DNA of 64,000 nt from Ascarosepion bandense (GCA_037127315.1 JBBBDQ010001294.1:1027001-1091000), one strand, 5' to 3'; positions 8,901 to 20,190 are shown, numbered from the stretch's first letter. Numbers and translations are program-made. Notes: generated by a model not told the origin, from the sequence alone.

Positions 8901-11590
8901 ACCTACTGAAGAGACAAAGACCATAAAAGAAATAAGAAACATTTCAGTAATAAAGGAAGCCAAGAAATTTAAAAGAGAATTTCAAGTGGGTGAAGAAGAG
9001 GAAGTAAATCACAATACACCTACTGAAGAGACAAAGAACATAAAAGAAATAAGAAACATTTCAGTAATAAAGGAAGCCAAGAAATTCAAAAGAGAATTTC
9101 AAGTGGGTGAAGAAGAGCAAGTAAATCACAATACACCTACTGAAGAGACAAAGAACATAAAAGAAATAAGAAACATTTCAGTAATAAAGGAAACCAAGAA
9201 ATTTAAAAGAGAATTTCAAGTGGGTGAAGAAGAGCAAGTAAATCACAATACACCTACTGAAGAGACAAAGAACATAAAAGAAATAAGAAACATTTCAGTA
9301 ATAAAGGAAGCCAAAAATTCAAAAGGGAAATTCAAATGGGTGAAGAAGTGCAAGTAAATCACAATACACCTATTGAAGAGGCAAAGAACATAAAAGAAGT
9401 AAGAAACATTTCAGTAATAAAGGAAGGCAAGAAATTCAAAAGGGAATTTCAAGTGGGTGAAGAAGTGCAAGTAAATCATAATACACCTACTGAAGAGGCA
9501 AAGAACATAAAAGAAGTAAGAAACATTTCAGTAATAAAGGAAGCCAAGAAATTCAAAAGGGAATTTCAAGTGGCTGAAGAAGAGCAAGTAAATCACAATA
9601 CACCTACTGAAGAGGCAAAGAACATAAAAGAAGTAAGAAACATTTCAGTAATAAAGGAAGGCCAAGAAATTCAAAAGGGAATTTCAAGTGGCTGAAGAAG
9701 AGCAAGTAAATCACAATACACCTACTGAAGAGACAAAGACCATAAAAGAATTAAGAAACATTTCAGTAATAAAGGAAGCCAAGAAATTCAAAAGAGAATT
9801 TCAAGTGGGTGCAGAAGAGCAAGTAAATCACAATACACCTACTGAAGAGACAAAGAACATAAAAGAAATAAGAAACATTTCAGTAATAAAGGAAGCCAAG
9901 AAATTCAAAAGAGAATTTCAAGTGGGTGCAGAAGAGCAAGTAAATCACAATACACCTACTGAAGAGACAAAGAACATAAAAGAAATAAGAAACATTTCAG
10001 TAATAAAGGAAGCCAAGAAATTCAAAAGAGAATTTCAAGTGGGTGCAGAAGAGCAAGTAAATCACAATACACCTACTGAAGAGACAAAGAACATAAAAGA
10101 AGTAAGAAACATTTCAGTAATAAAGGAAGGCAAGAAATTCAAAAGGGAATTTCAAGTGGGTGAAGAAGTGCAAGTAAATCATAATACACCTACTGAAGAG
10201 GCAAAGAACATAAAAGAAGTAAGAAACATTTCAGTAATAAAGGAAGCCAAGAAATTCAAAAGGGAATTTCAAGTGGCTGAAGAAGAGCAAGTAAATCACA
10301 ATACACCTACTGAAGAGACAAAGACCATAAAAGAAATAAGAAACATTTCAGTAATAAAGGAAGCCAAGAAATTCAAAAGAGAATTTCAAGTGGGTGAAGA
10401 AGAGGAAGTAAATCACAATACACCTACTGAAGAGACAAAGAACATAAAAGAAATAAGAAACATTTCAGTAATAAAGGAAGCCAAGAAATTTAAAAGAGAA
10501 TTTCAAGTGGGTGAAGAAGAGCAAGTAAATCACAATACACCTACTGAAGAGACAAAGAACATAAAAGAAATAAGAAACATTTCAGTAATAAAGGAAACCA
10601 AGAAATTTAAAAGAGAATTTCAAGTGGGTGAAGAAGAGCAAGTAAATCACAATACACCTACTGAAGAGACAAAGAACATAAAAGAAATAAGAAACATTTC
10701 AGTAATAAAGGAAGGCAAGAAATTCAAAAGGGAAATTCAAATGGGTGAAGAAGTGCAAGTAAATCACAATACACCTATTGAAGAGGCAAAGAACATAAAA
10801 GAAGTAAGAAACATTTCAGTAATAAAGGAAGGCAAGAAATTCAAAAGGGAATTTCAAGTGGGTGAAGAAGTGCAAGTAAATCATAATACACCTACTGAAG
10901 AGGCAAAGAACATAAAAGAAGTAAGAAACATTTCAGTAATAAAGGAAGCCAAGAAATTCAAAAGGGAATTTCAAGTGGCTGAAGAAGAGCAAGTAAATCA
11001 CAATACACCTACTGAAGAGGCAAAGAACATAAAAGAAGTAAGAAACATTTCAGTAATAAAGGAAGGCAAGAAATTCAAAAGGGAATTTCAAGTGGCTGAA
11101 GAAGAGCAAGTAAATCACAATACACCTACTGAAGAGACAAAGAACATAAAAGAAATAAGAAACATTTCAGTAATAAAGGAAGCCAAGAAATTCAAAAGAG
11201 AATTTCAAGTGGGTGCAGAAGAGCAAGTAAATCACAATACACCTACTGAAGAGACAAAGAACATAAAAGAAATAAGAAACATTTCAGTAATAAAAGAAGC
11301 CAAGAAATTCAAAAGGGAATTTCAAGTGGGTGAAGAAGTGCAAGTAAACAATAATACTACCACTGCAGCACTAAAGAATCTGAAAAAAAAATAAACAAAA
11401 GCAATACACCAAATATACAAATGGTGGCAAGATAAGCTCCATTATGGTCACTACTCTGCAAGCTGATGTAGACAAACCCCATACTTATCAGTGGTTACAT
11501 AGTTCAGAATTAAAAGCTGAAAACCTGCTGGACAGGACCAATGCTTGGTAACTAGGATTTACTAAGCACATATAATGAAAAATTCTGTTT
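5902..11590 (+). pseudogene. LINE-F reading frame carrying a giant in-frame tandem expansion
   Basis: Two separated pieces of one LINE protein flank the array and lie in the same reading frame as its ends. On the left (5902-6021) the frame reads QLKLSYKT, then YMESTEDWKMI and a KEHE-x-NKKHHSV run. On the right (11395-11590) it reads KAIHQIYKWWQDKLHYGHY, then an AGQDQCLVTR run and AHIMKN. These match the region after the reverse transcriptase in LINEs that end in a zinc finger and a restriction-like endonuclease; that later domain is not present here. The left piece has a TGA at 6004-6006. The right piece has a TAA at 11392-11394 and several more stops, so the host LINE is dead. The clade call (restriction-like-endonuclease LINE) is recognition from memory and needs a search. 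Confidence 0.65.
6022..11394 (+). repeat. 117-bp tandem array, about 46 copies, open in one frame
   Basis: The unit is exactly 39 codons. Its translation contains KFKREFQVGEEEQ, VNHNTPTEE, KNIKEVRN and ISVIKE in that order and is Lys/Glu-rich. Copy 1 (from 6022) is divergent and keeps LINE-like HSVKKK. Copy 46 ends in NNNTTTAALKNLKKK and runs into LINE-F in frame. No in-frame nonsense substitution occurs. The frame is broken only by single-base indels: losses near 7177, 7293, 7526 and 9315 and a gain near 9661, with net change zero modulo three. The other two forward frames meet a stop in nearly every unit. The first codon used by the long frame at 6025 is GTG; no ATG lies near the start. I infer that the array is a LINE-F segment amplified in tandem, not an independent gene. 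Confidence 0.9.
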
Positions 11591-11599
11591 ACCTGACAC

Positions 11600-12745
11600 A
11601 CAGTTTTCATAGTACTGCTTAATAAGCCAGTTGCAAATGAGTGTGAACTCCACTGAACAATCAGTTTAATGAGCCACATTACAAAACTGATTGTCCAAAT
11701 CCTGATGAATAAAGCAAGAAGCAGAATCAGGCCAGAATCAGTGCAGGTTCGTCAAAGACACTGGATCAAGGAAGCCATATTTATGATTAGGAGGCTCTCT
11801 GAAAAGGCAATACAAATGAAGAAGGATGTTTTATTGGTTATGCAAAAGTGTTCAACAAAATACAGCACAAAGAATTGATGGAGATGCTCAATAGCCTTGA
11901 CATATTTGGGAATTATATAAGAGTAATCAAGAATCTCTATTGGCATACGAACAGGTAACAAATTCAGCAGAGATACAACGATAGAAGGGAGTGTAAGACA
12001 AAGTTGTGTCTTTTCACCAGATCTATTCAACTTGTACAGCATGACTATTCTGAGAACCCTAGATGTTATGCCAGAATTTGTCATTGGAGTCCACAATTAG
12101 AACAACATAAGGTACGCAGATGATACAATGCTGATAGCAGACACAGAAAGGAAAACTAGAAGACCCCTACTGAAGGTAGCTGAAGAGAGTGACAAGAAAG
12201 GACTACAAATAAACTGCAAGAAAGCAGAATGCTAAATCCAGGTAGGGGATACTAAAATCAAGCAGGTGCAAAATTTTAAATATTTGGGAAGTGTTCTAAC
12301 AGAAGAGAGAAAGTGTGACACTGAGATCTGAAGGCAAATTGGCATGGAAGCATTCCAGAAGCTGAGTAGAAATTAAAAGCAACTGAATTGTGGTTCTACA
12401 GAAGGATGCTGCGGATATCATGGATCGAGCATGTGAGCAATGATGACATTTTGGAAAGGATGCAAACAAAAAGGAAATTAATACTAGGCATGAAGAAGAG
12501 ACAACTAAAGTTCCTGGGACATGCAATGAGGAAGGAGGGCTTGGAGAATCTAATACTAACAGGCCAGGGAAGGAGAGACAGAGGAAAACAATGTGTAACA
12601 TACTTGACTGGCCTGAGCAGGTGGATGGCAGAACAGGGTTTATGTGGTGTAACAGGAGAAAGCGTGCTAAGAGCCATCAGGGATAGGGAGACATGGAAGG
12701 CCATGATTGCCTACGTCATGAAAGGACAAGGCACATAGAAGAAGA
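11600..12745 (+). pseudogene. LINE-A reverse transcriptase fragment
   Basis: A 5'-truncated copy of a non-LTR retrotransposon. In order: an N-terminal palm segment (MSHITKLIVQILMNKARSRI at 11669), a degraded YADD region near 12110 (GTACGCAGATGATAC), and a C-terminal segment at 12388-12738 with MWFYRRMLRISW, QLKFLGHAMRKEGLENL and a terminal WKAMI...KGQGT. It ends with GGACAAGGCACATAGAAGAAG, the 3' end shared by all LINE-A copies here. Deletions remove sequence after about 12232 and 12374. The clade is uncertain; an RTE-like element is my best guess from the short AGAAGAAG tail. Confidence 0.85.
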
Positions 12746-12828
12746 AGCTATCAAGACGGTGTGTCTATGGGGTTAAAGGAAAACAGTCTTGTTTTGGATG
12801 CATTAAAATTTACAGCCATTTCCTGCCA

Positions 12829-13195
12829 CTGATTTTTTTTTTTTAATCATATCACTCCGAGCAAGGTGGTAACGCCACTGATGTGCAGGGGGCTATGTAA
12901 GAGTGAAAAGATTGGAAAAGAGAAAGCCGGAAACCACATCCTAAACAGGAAACAAGGGATGAGCCTCTTCACCCATTCAATAGACATGGGTGGAGTGTGA
13001 AGGTCCTTTTTACGAGCAGCAGCCAGGTCTAGTTTCTCAACCTTTGCAAGTTTCTTACTAACATTGAAGTAAATGGTGGTGTAATCTGCATAAATGCCTA
13101 CATGGAAACAGATGAATTGATGAAGATCAGAAATGGCGTGGGACCTAGGATAGAGCCTTGAGGGACACCCACATTTCAGTCAAACATAATTAAGT
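12829..13195 (-). pseudogene. LINE-B fragment: RT core joined to 3' end
   Basis: The poly(A) end is the T run at 12833-12845. Moving upstream on the minus strand, the 3' tail is followed directly by reverse transcriptase core motifs: GVPQGSILGPT at 13137-13169 and YADYTT at 13075-13092, a damaged YADD box. The two motifs are in different frames, so there is an indel between them. The C-terminal third of the ORF is missing. Its tail (12829-13005) is closely similar to 40568-40740. GVPQGSILGP is typical of CR1/Jockey-group LINEs. Confidence 0.8.
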
Positions 13196-13463
13196 GAATG
13201 TTTCAGACTCAATATGTAGATTATTTAGACAAAATTTTAAGAGAATGTATGACTGTCCAATATTGACATTGAAGGAATGCAAAAATTGACAAGATAAAAT
13301 TGGACATTTTCTGGAAGGTATTACAGCATGCTGCATACTGAAAATTGATATAGGCAACACCCTGAAACTGTGACAGAAGTAATGAAGTCGCTGTTCTTTG
13401 GGATTTTACCATTCATATTTACAGACATACAATGGCTAATAGATAAGTCATTATAATTTTTTT
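13196..13463. repeat. Unclassified repeat, first copy
   Basis: A segment around 13370-13455 (GTCGCTGTTCTTTGGGATTTTACC and on) recurs imperfectly at about 14075-14150. Nothing coding is visible. The LINE-B insertion at 13464 lies between the two copies. Confidence 0.45.
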
Positions 13464-13850
13464 TTTTTATAATCATGTCGCCCCAAGCAAGGCATTTTAC
13501 TGCAGGGGGTTACATAGGAGGAATGTTGAAGAGTGAGAGGTTGCAGGGGGTGTCAGGAAGAGAGTAGCAGGAGGAATGTTATGAGGAGTGAGAGGTTGCT
13601 GGGGGTATCAGGAAGAGAGTAGGAGAGGGAAGAGAGTACTGATGAGAGTGGGGTGGATGTAGAAAAGCATGAGAGAGAGGATGTAAGTTAGTGAGAAAGA
13701 AGATGACTATTGACTTTACATTTAAATTCTTGGAGATTGTAACTGTCAGGAAAGCAAGTATGTGGAAGAGAATTCCACAGGCGGAAAGTGTGAGAAAAGA
13801 AGCTGCTGGAGTAGAATTTGCGCTTACAATTTATTGGTTTCACAGTAATT
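13464..13850 (-). pseudogene. LINE-B 3' end
   Basis: A T run followed by AATCATGTCGCCCCAAGCAAG marks the reverse complement of the LINE-B 3' end. The segment up to TCCACAGGCGGAAAGTG is the end of its ORF and 3' UTR. No intact frame. A local duplication of the GTGAGAGGTTGC/AGGAAGAGAGTAG segment (13535-13625) lengthens the 3' part. Confidence 0.75.
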
Positions 13851-14516
13851 AATTGCAATATCTATTTACAAGAGATTGAAATGTTCATATAATGTTGAAT
13901 GACTTGTCTACTCAAACCAATGACTACCTAGTGTATGGTTGCCCATTTTCAGTCACTGAAGAAATACAAAGGATTCATGCGATAAAGCATATTTGTTAAA
14001 AGAAATAAAAGTCACAGTATACCACATTCTGAAAATGGGATAGAAATTACTGTCAAACAATCATAGAAATTTATGAGATCACTGTTCATTAGGATTTTAC
14101 TGTTCATGCTGATAGATATATAAAAGCTAATTGACCAAATATTGTAATTAAAGATGACAAATAAACAAAAAAGAATGATTTCTTAAAGATAAAAATATAT
14201 ATGTTTAAGAATATGATATGTAAGGAAATATAATAGCCTTGAAATTGAATATAATGTGGAATCTTAAATTATTGTTATACATGTGACAATTTGAACCCGG
14301 TGCACAACCAGAAAAAGGTACAGGAAGGAATGTTAACAAGATCCCTGGCAAAACCCTGTTTATAAGAGATAAAAAATTTGCTTTGTGTGAAACTGCTCAT
14401 CTAATCACGAGACTATTGTCAACTTAAAGAAAATATAAACACTGTACATGTCAATTATCATTTAGCATCAGAAGCTGTGCAAGCAGAATGTATATATTTA
14501 TTACCTTACCTTAACA

Positions 14517-14552
<36 letters not shown>

Positions 14553-15290
14553 TATTATTAATGTAAACAAAATATCAACACTGTACATGTCAGTTACCAT
14601 TTAAGGAATTGTGCTGAATAGAAAGTAAATGATGTTAATGACAGTAATGTAGGAGCCTCAGTGATGCTTGGTAAATTGGCCTTGTGCCAAACACGTCTGA
14701 AGTCCCCACAATGTAAATATCAGAAGGTTGAAAGTTGGATGTTGAAATGTGAAAAGATAAAACATTTTGTGTGTACATTAAAGTAAAGATTTATTAACAG
14801 AATGACAAAAGTGTAAGAAGGAAAATATAAGTGAAAATTTATTAACTGAACACTATAACATATTTGTGAGAAGAAAAATGTTCATTTAGCAGCTTTGTAG
14901 TTGAAATTGTTCAAAGAGAAATGTAAGTATTTAAAATGTCCCACAGAAGTTTAGAGTTCATGGTCACGTAGTAGCAGAATGTAAAGTCTTCTTATGTTCC
15001 TTTCTCTTTTTTGTAGGTTGGCAACAGAGTGAGAGAGAAAGTAAAACAAATAGAGAAATTGTACTTAGCACAGACAGGGAGTGAAAACGAAGAAAAGAAA
15101 GTTGGAGGAAGAGGTTGAATGAAATGTGGAGTGAAATTTCTTTTCTTACATAGCCACAAGGTCTGTCAGTTAACCTCTCCAATGTCGGACTGCCTTGACC
15201 AAGTCACAGACATGGTTCTGTAGTGGAATTCAGTCATGTGACCAGCTCCCAGAGGCATTTTCTTCTTTAGCTGTGAAAAAAACATTTGAC
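13851..15290. other. Intergenic, AT-rich, with local duplications
   Basis: No gene recognised. It contains the second copy of the 13370 repeat (about 14075-14150), an (AAT)n run at 14518-14551, and a direct duplication of an AACACTGTACATGTCA phrase near 14440 and 14577. A minus-strand open frame at 14964-15182 is Leu/Ser-rich with no domain. Confidence 0.45.
14518..14551 (+). repeat. (AAT)n microsatellite
   Basis: About eleven uninterrupted AAT units. Confidence 0.95.
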
Positions 15291-15299
15291 TGACATGGT

Positions 15300-15354
15300 G
15301 AATTTTCTATTTACTATCCAATGAATTTATGAATTTTCTATTTACTATCCAATC
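15300..15354 (+). repeat. 31-bp direct duplication
   Basis: The phrase GAATTTTCTATTTACTATCC occurs twice, at 15300 and 15331, as an immediate tandem duplication. Confidence 0.9.
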
Positions 15355-15764
15355 AGGATTCAGAATTTTGCTTTTCACATTGACTTGTGAAATTTTTTTT
15401 AGTTGGGTTTTTCCAAAATGCTTTTAGTTGTTTGAATCCAATTTTGCAGGTGTGCAATTTTACTTAGTGTGTTTTAGTTAGTTGATGGATGATATAGGAT
15501 TTGTATCCTATAGTAATGATAATGTCTCTGACCCCTTACAAAATTGTTCCTGATCCCTCACAACATTAATGTTAGAAGTTAAAATAAATTGATACAAATA
15601 AAAAAGGAAAAAAGGGTGAAGCAATTTTGAAGTAAACAGATAATGTATCAGAAAAAAATTGGCTAAATTTTCTAAGTAAAACTGTAAACAGTAATCAGTG
15701 AAAAGAACAAAAAACATGTTAAAAAACAGTTAAGAAAAGAAAAATTAATGAAACCAAACCCCAT
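15355..15764. other. AT-rich sequence, nothing recognised
   Basis: No supported feature. A minus-strand open frame at 15508-15717 is Phe/Leu-rich without a domain. Confidence 0.4.
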
Positions 15765-16633
15765 TTTTTAAAATCATTTCACCCCAAGCCAGGCAGGATT
15801 ACCCCTAAGATGCAGAGGGTTACAGGTAGTGAAAGAGAATGAGAAGATTTTAACAAGGAGAACTAACAATAATAGAACAGCATTCAGGAAGACAGAATAT
15901 GGCAACTGTTTGGAAGATTGTACATGGCAGATCAGCACATATGCACACATTCATGAACATGGTTAAGTGTATATGACTATTTATGTTAAATCATTTCACT
16001 CTAAATAAGGCAATAATGCCACTCGCATGCAAAAGGTTACAGGGCGTGAAAGAGAATGAGAAGACTTTAGCAAGGTGAAAGAGCAATAAAGAAACAAAAT
16101 TCAGAAAAACAGAAGATGGAGAGTGACATTGCATTTAAACTTTTGAAGGGTCTAGGTGAGAGGGAAAGAAGAATTCAGAATTTAGTTCCACAGTCAGGAT
16201 GTGTGATATCAGAAACTAAGGGTTCCATCTCACTAGTTCAACAAGAAAATGGTGAGACTTATTTGCTTTAAATTCATCTCGATGAGCCATTAAGTGGGAA
16301 AATATCATCAGAACAATTCCCATGAAAATACTTGTAGACTTGTGTCCATTGCAATCTATCTTGGCTATGTTTTTTTAATTATTTCACTCCAAGTAAAGCA
16401 ATAATGCCACTAGAATACAAGGGGTTTACAGGGAGTGAGAGCGAATGAAAAGAACTTAGCAAAGAGAAAGGACAATAAAAGAACAGCATTCAGGAAGACA
16501 AAGTATGGTGATTGATGTTGCATTTAAATTTTTGAAGATTGAAAGTAACAGTGAAGCAAAAAATTGTTGTGGAGTTTCACAGGCAAGAAGTGCAAAAAAG
16601 AAACTATTAGAATAAAACTGACAGTTGACATTA
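15765..16633 (-). pseudogene. Three stacked LINE-B 3' ends
   Basis: Three successive minus-strand 3' ends occur at 15765-15955, 15986-16340 and 16366-16633. Each begins with the reverse-complemented tail (T run, AATCATTTCACTCC-like, then GCAATAATGCCACT and a GGGTTACAGGG-like phrase). The middle one reads on into ORF sequence. The junction near 16366 joins the poly(A) of one unit to internal LINE-B sequence of the next. The same junction appears in opposite orientation near 25560. Confidence 0.75.
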
Positions 16634-17817
16634 TAGCGGGTATCTCTGTTATATATCGACAAACAACAAACACGCATATATATAAAAATATAAAGTTATA
16701 TTTTTATTAATGACGATGAACCGTGTAGAATAGGGAACAGAGAATTGAGAGAGCGCGCTTCTAATGGGTTGACGGGAGTGTAGTCTTATCTGTTGTGTCT
16801 CTCTTCACCGGCCGATCTCTGTTGCTCCTCTACTGGCGAATCCGTGTGCCGAGGTCTTTTTATAATCTTTCAGAACCGGGACTTTTTCTTCCGGTTTTGC
16901 CTCGCCCACACACGCCCATGTAATTCTGTTCTGTTTGCCTCTGTAGCCATTTCCGCTGCTGCCGGAAATAAGGTCAAACGACATCCGTTCCTTTCAACGA
17001 CCGGAAACACCCTCGCTTGCATCAGCCTTCCTCGGGTGGGGCCAGATTGTTATATTACATCTCTTCTCTTATTTCATTTGTAGTGAGGGGTAGTAGGATT
17101 CCGTAGTAGGTTAATGGAATTTGGCCTTGTAGGAAGATAGCCCACTATAATTTGTAAAATGATTATAAATTCAAGAAAGGCAATTTTGAGTGTAAAATAA
17201 CATTTATACATATGTACATTTCAATTAATGTTTTACAATTAAAACAATACTTGGAATAAAGGTCCAACGAAGTTAGAGAGAGTTCATGGCAGATAGTAAT
17301 GGGCCTGAAATAGATAAAAGAATGTTCATTGAAGATATAATGCTGAAAGGTAAAAAGCCTGGTAGTATGATTAATGTTCATTATCAAGTTACAGCTTCTA
17401 AGGTCAGTAGGTCAGCGAGTTGGTTTGTGGAATGTCTTAGAAAAAGTCAGTTAGTACTTTGAGAACAGGGGAGGAAAAAAAGAGGCAAATATAGTAGTCG
17501 CTCGACCTAGGTCAAGGAAGAAACTAATTACTCTCTTCTCCTCTGTCTGTGCCTGTCTGTCTGGGTGCCTTTTGTCACAACTTTTATATTTTCCTTCTGG
17601 CTCAAAACGCTGATCGTTTTGCATTTCATCCTTGTATTTGGTTCCAATCTTCTCATTGGCTGATAAATAAAAACGGTAATTTGATATTTGATTAATTTTT
17701 ATTTTTCAACTGGAACATCTGCATGGAGCACAACGACTTTTATTCTTTAGCTTTCTGGTTGGCATAGAGACAACATCCGGTTTGCTCGCTTTTGCTCGTT
17801 TGGTGGTATCACCACAT
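16634..17817. mobile_element. 1.2-kb CpG-containing insertion inside LINE-B
   Basis: LINE-B continuity breaks after ...GACATTATA and resumes at ATACTAGTTCCACAG, where other LINE-B copies are continuous. The flanks ACATTATA and ACATCATA could be an 8-bp target duplication with one mismatch. The interior has many CpG sites at 16750-17050 (AGAGCGCGC, CACCGGCCGATC, GCCGAGG), unlike the CpG-poor surroundings, and ends with GC-balanced sequence (CTCGCTTTTGCTCG). No clear terminal inverted repeat and no transposase. A non-autonomous DNA element (hAT-like by the 8-bp duplication) or a solo LTR are both possible. Confidence 0.6.
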
Positions 17818-18240
17818 CATACTAGTTCCACAGTAAAATGATTGCCAATCTAGTAGCATGCTTAAATGGAAACAACTGAGTCATTAAGAGGGAAGCTCAT
17901 CTGAACACCTGCTATGAACATATTTGTAGAAATGACAGAGGAAAGCCATGACATGTCAGTGAGTAAATGACTGAATTTGAGATGCCAGGTCAGGATTACA
18001 TTACAGACACTTTTTTTAATTTTCTCAAGAATCTTGAGAGATATAGCAGGAGCACCAGTTCAGATATGGCAGCAATATTCAGTGCATAGTTGAATGGCAG
18101 ATTTATATTGTGCGAGATGGATTCTGACATAAAAAGAAATGTCAGGCACAGCATATTGAACAAACTTTCCTCGCAATAGATCTAGTAATTGATTAAATAT
18201 GATCACTCCACTTCATGTCTGTGAAAACATGATCCCAAGA
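17818..18240 (-). pseudogene. LINE-B fragment, continuation of 15765-16633
   Basis: Resumes exactly where the third 3' end stops. The minus strand reads through the KYFHG-type region into the segment corresponding to the DLASQL and IQRR motifs, with many stops. It was split by the 16634-17817 insertion. Confidence 0.7.
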
Positions 18241-19205
18241 TGGTGCAGAGAGTTGCTCTTCTAGAGTCTAGTGTCAACCATGATCAGAAAGGGTTCTGTA
18301 TGATGATTAAATGAATGCAGTTATATTTTGGAAGTGTTAAAATTTTATTAGTATATTAGCTAATTTGTTAAAGGCACAAAACAAAAAAACGACTTGAAAG
18401 CACATAAAACAATATTTTTTCATACTGTCTCCTAATGTTACTCAACATTCCATTTTAAGAGAAAAAATGGAGAATTTTATCGTCCTTTCCAATCATAGAA
18501 AAAGTTCTGTGTATTTGTGGGTTATATAAAGGTTCTGTTTGTCATTTCAAATTTGAAAATGTGCTTTCTACAGAAAGAAATATGATAAATAAATATTTTT
18601 TCATAAAACAAGTGTTTTATGCCTCATTGATACTACAGTACTTCTTGAGGTATGTTTGATACTTTTTATAAAGCTTCACATACATTTTGAAAATATTTTA
18701 TAAAACAATGATTTTATGTGCCATATCCCAACAGGACATGGGCGATAATGGCTTTTCAAAACTTCCTTTCCTTTAGATCTCAATGCAATATTTGGCCAAT
18801 TACTGTACTTCTTGAGTTATGCTCTCTCTGATTGTCGGCATAAGTCTCATTACGGAAAATGAAGACAAAAACAGATGTAAGTTAAAATAGTCTGAAGTTG
18901 TTAAAAAATAGAATGATTTTAATTTGAATTTCATGATAACTGCAATTTCAAATCATATCTTGGTCACCAAGTTAATTAATTTACTTAAAAATTTCTATTT
19001 TGAATTCAAATTGTTAAGTGAATTAATTTGCAGTCTGAAGTGATGTATTAAAAATTTACCCATCAAAATAAATTATAGTTAATAACTGCTTTAGTTGATG
19101 TGTTGAGTTTTTTTTTATATATATCATATTGCTCTGGATAATATCCATTGAGCTCTCTTAGATCTTTTTGGATTGTCTGCTCCATCTCCATCTCCATCCA
19201 ATATC

Positions 19206-19206
<1 letters not shown>
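18241..19206. other. AT-rich sequence, nothing recognised
   Basis: No coding or repeat feature that I can name. Confidence 0.4.

Positions 19207-19236
<30 letters not shown>
19207..19236 (+). repeat. (TA)n microsatellite
   Basis: About fifteen TA units. Confidence 0.95.
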
Positions 19237-19239
<3 letters not shown>

Positions 19240-19314
19240 TCAGTTATTTAAAAAAAGAGATCAGAAAATTAAACATAGGTTAGCCTGAATAAGGAGTAGT
19301 TTTCTTCTGCCATA

Positions 19315-20190
19315 TCAAATGCTTCTTCTATGTGCCATGTCCTTTCAGAACATTGGGGATGATGGTTCTCCACAATTTCCTTTCCTTTTTAGCTTTTTCT
19401 CCTAAACCCTCTTCTGTTATGCATTCACTCAAGCTTGCTAGGTAGATTATGCATTTTCTATCCTTTGTTCTTCTTGCCTTCAGTCTGTCTATGAGTATGA
19501 AGTTTCCAAGCCCTCTTTCCCAATTATTTGCCCCTAGAAATTTCACACTGCCCATTTCTGATGTTAAATATGATGTCAAGTGTCCTTCTTGTTTTCATTT
19601 CTTATAAAACTTTGCTATTGTTCACATGTTTGACTCATGGTTTTCTCAGCATCCTTCTGTAGAACACATATTGTTAGTATAAGTCTCTTCTTCATCTGCA
19701 AAGATACTGTCTAGTATTCACAGCCATATAGGAGGATTGATATTACATATCAGTGCAGTCTCTTTGTTGCTAACAACAATTTCCCATTTCTTTATACTTT
19801 GTTTAACTTTTGGAAGACATCTTTTGCTGTCCCAGTATACCTTCCTATTTCCGTACCACACTTTCCATTCTCTGTTAAAACATTTTCGACATATTTCAAT
19901 TGTTGGACTTGATTGATTTTGGTATCACCAATTTGTAATTTTCATGTTGTGCTGTCCCTTTTGCTAATAGCTATGCATTTGTCTTCTTAGTCCTTTTGTC
20001 TCACTTTTTTCACTGTCTTTGTGAGTTTTTGTAGTTTTTCTTTCTGTGTCAACACTGTGTCAATGGCATATCTTATGTTGCTAAGATTGTGATCACGAAT
20101 AAGAGATTCTAATTCTCTCAGAATTGCCTCAAGGTATGGGTTGAATAAGTCTAGTGAGAAAACATATCCTTGTCTGACATCACTTTCTGT
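19315..20190 (-). pseudogene. LINE-A reverse transcriptase fragment, copy 1 of an adjacent pair
   Basis: Minus-strand LINE-A whose 3' end (CTTCTTCTATGTGCCATGTCC read on plus) is at 19317. The C-terminal frame at 19328-19579 ends ...NVLKGHGT. Upstream, frameshifted pieces carry the IGDTKI, CEY and RYAIDTVL (YADD-box) regions. It abuts a second LINE-A copy. Confidence 0.8.

Noticed and set aside
6025..11394. An independent host gene for a giant Lys/Glu-rich repeat protein
   Set aside because: No ATG, TGA just upstream, flanking LINE-F sequence in the same frame, single-base indels inside, and no excess of silent changes. A transcribed exon cannot be fully excluded, since a weak acceptor-like TTCAG lies at about 6020-6024.
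6022..11394. CRISPR array
   Set aside because: Units are contiguous with no spacers; the sequence is animal and the unit is LINE-derived.
16793..17083. 97-codon frame in the CpG-rich insert as a host exon
   Set aside because: No recognisable domain and the whole segment interrupts LINE-B as an insertion; kept as part of the mobile element.
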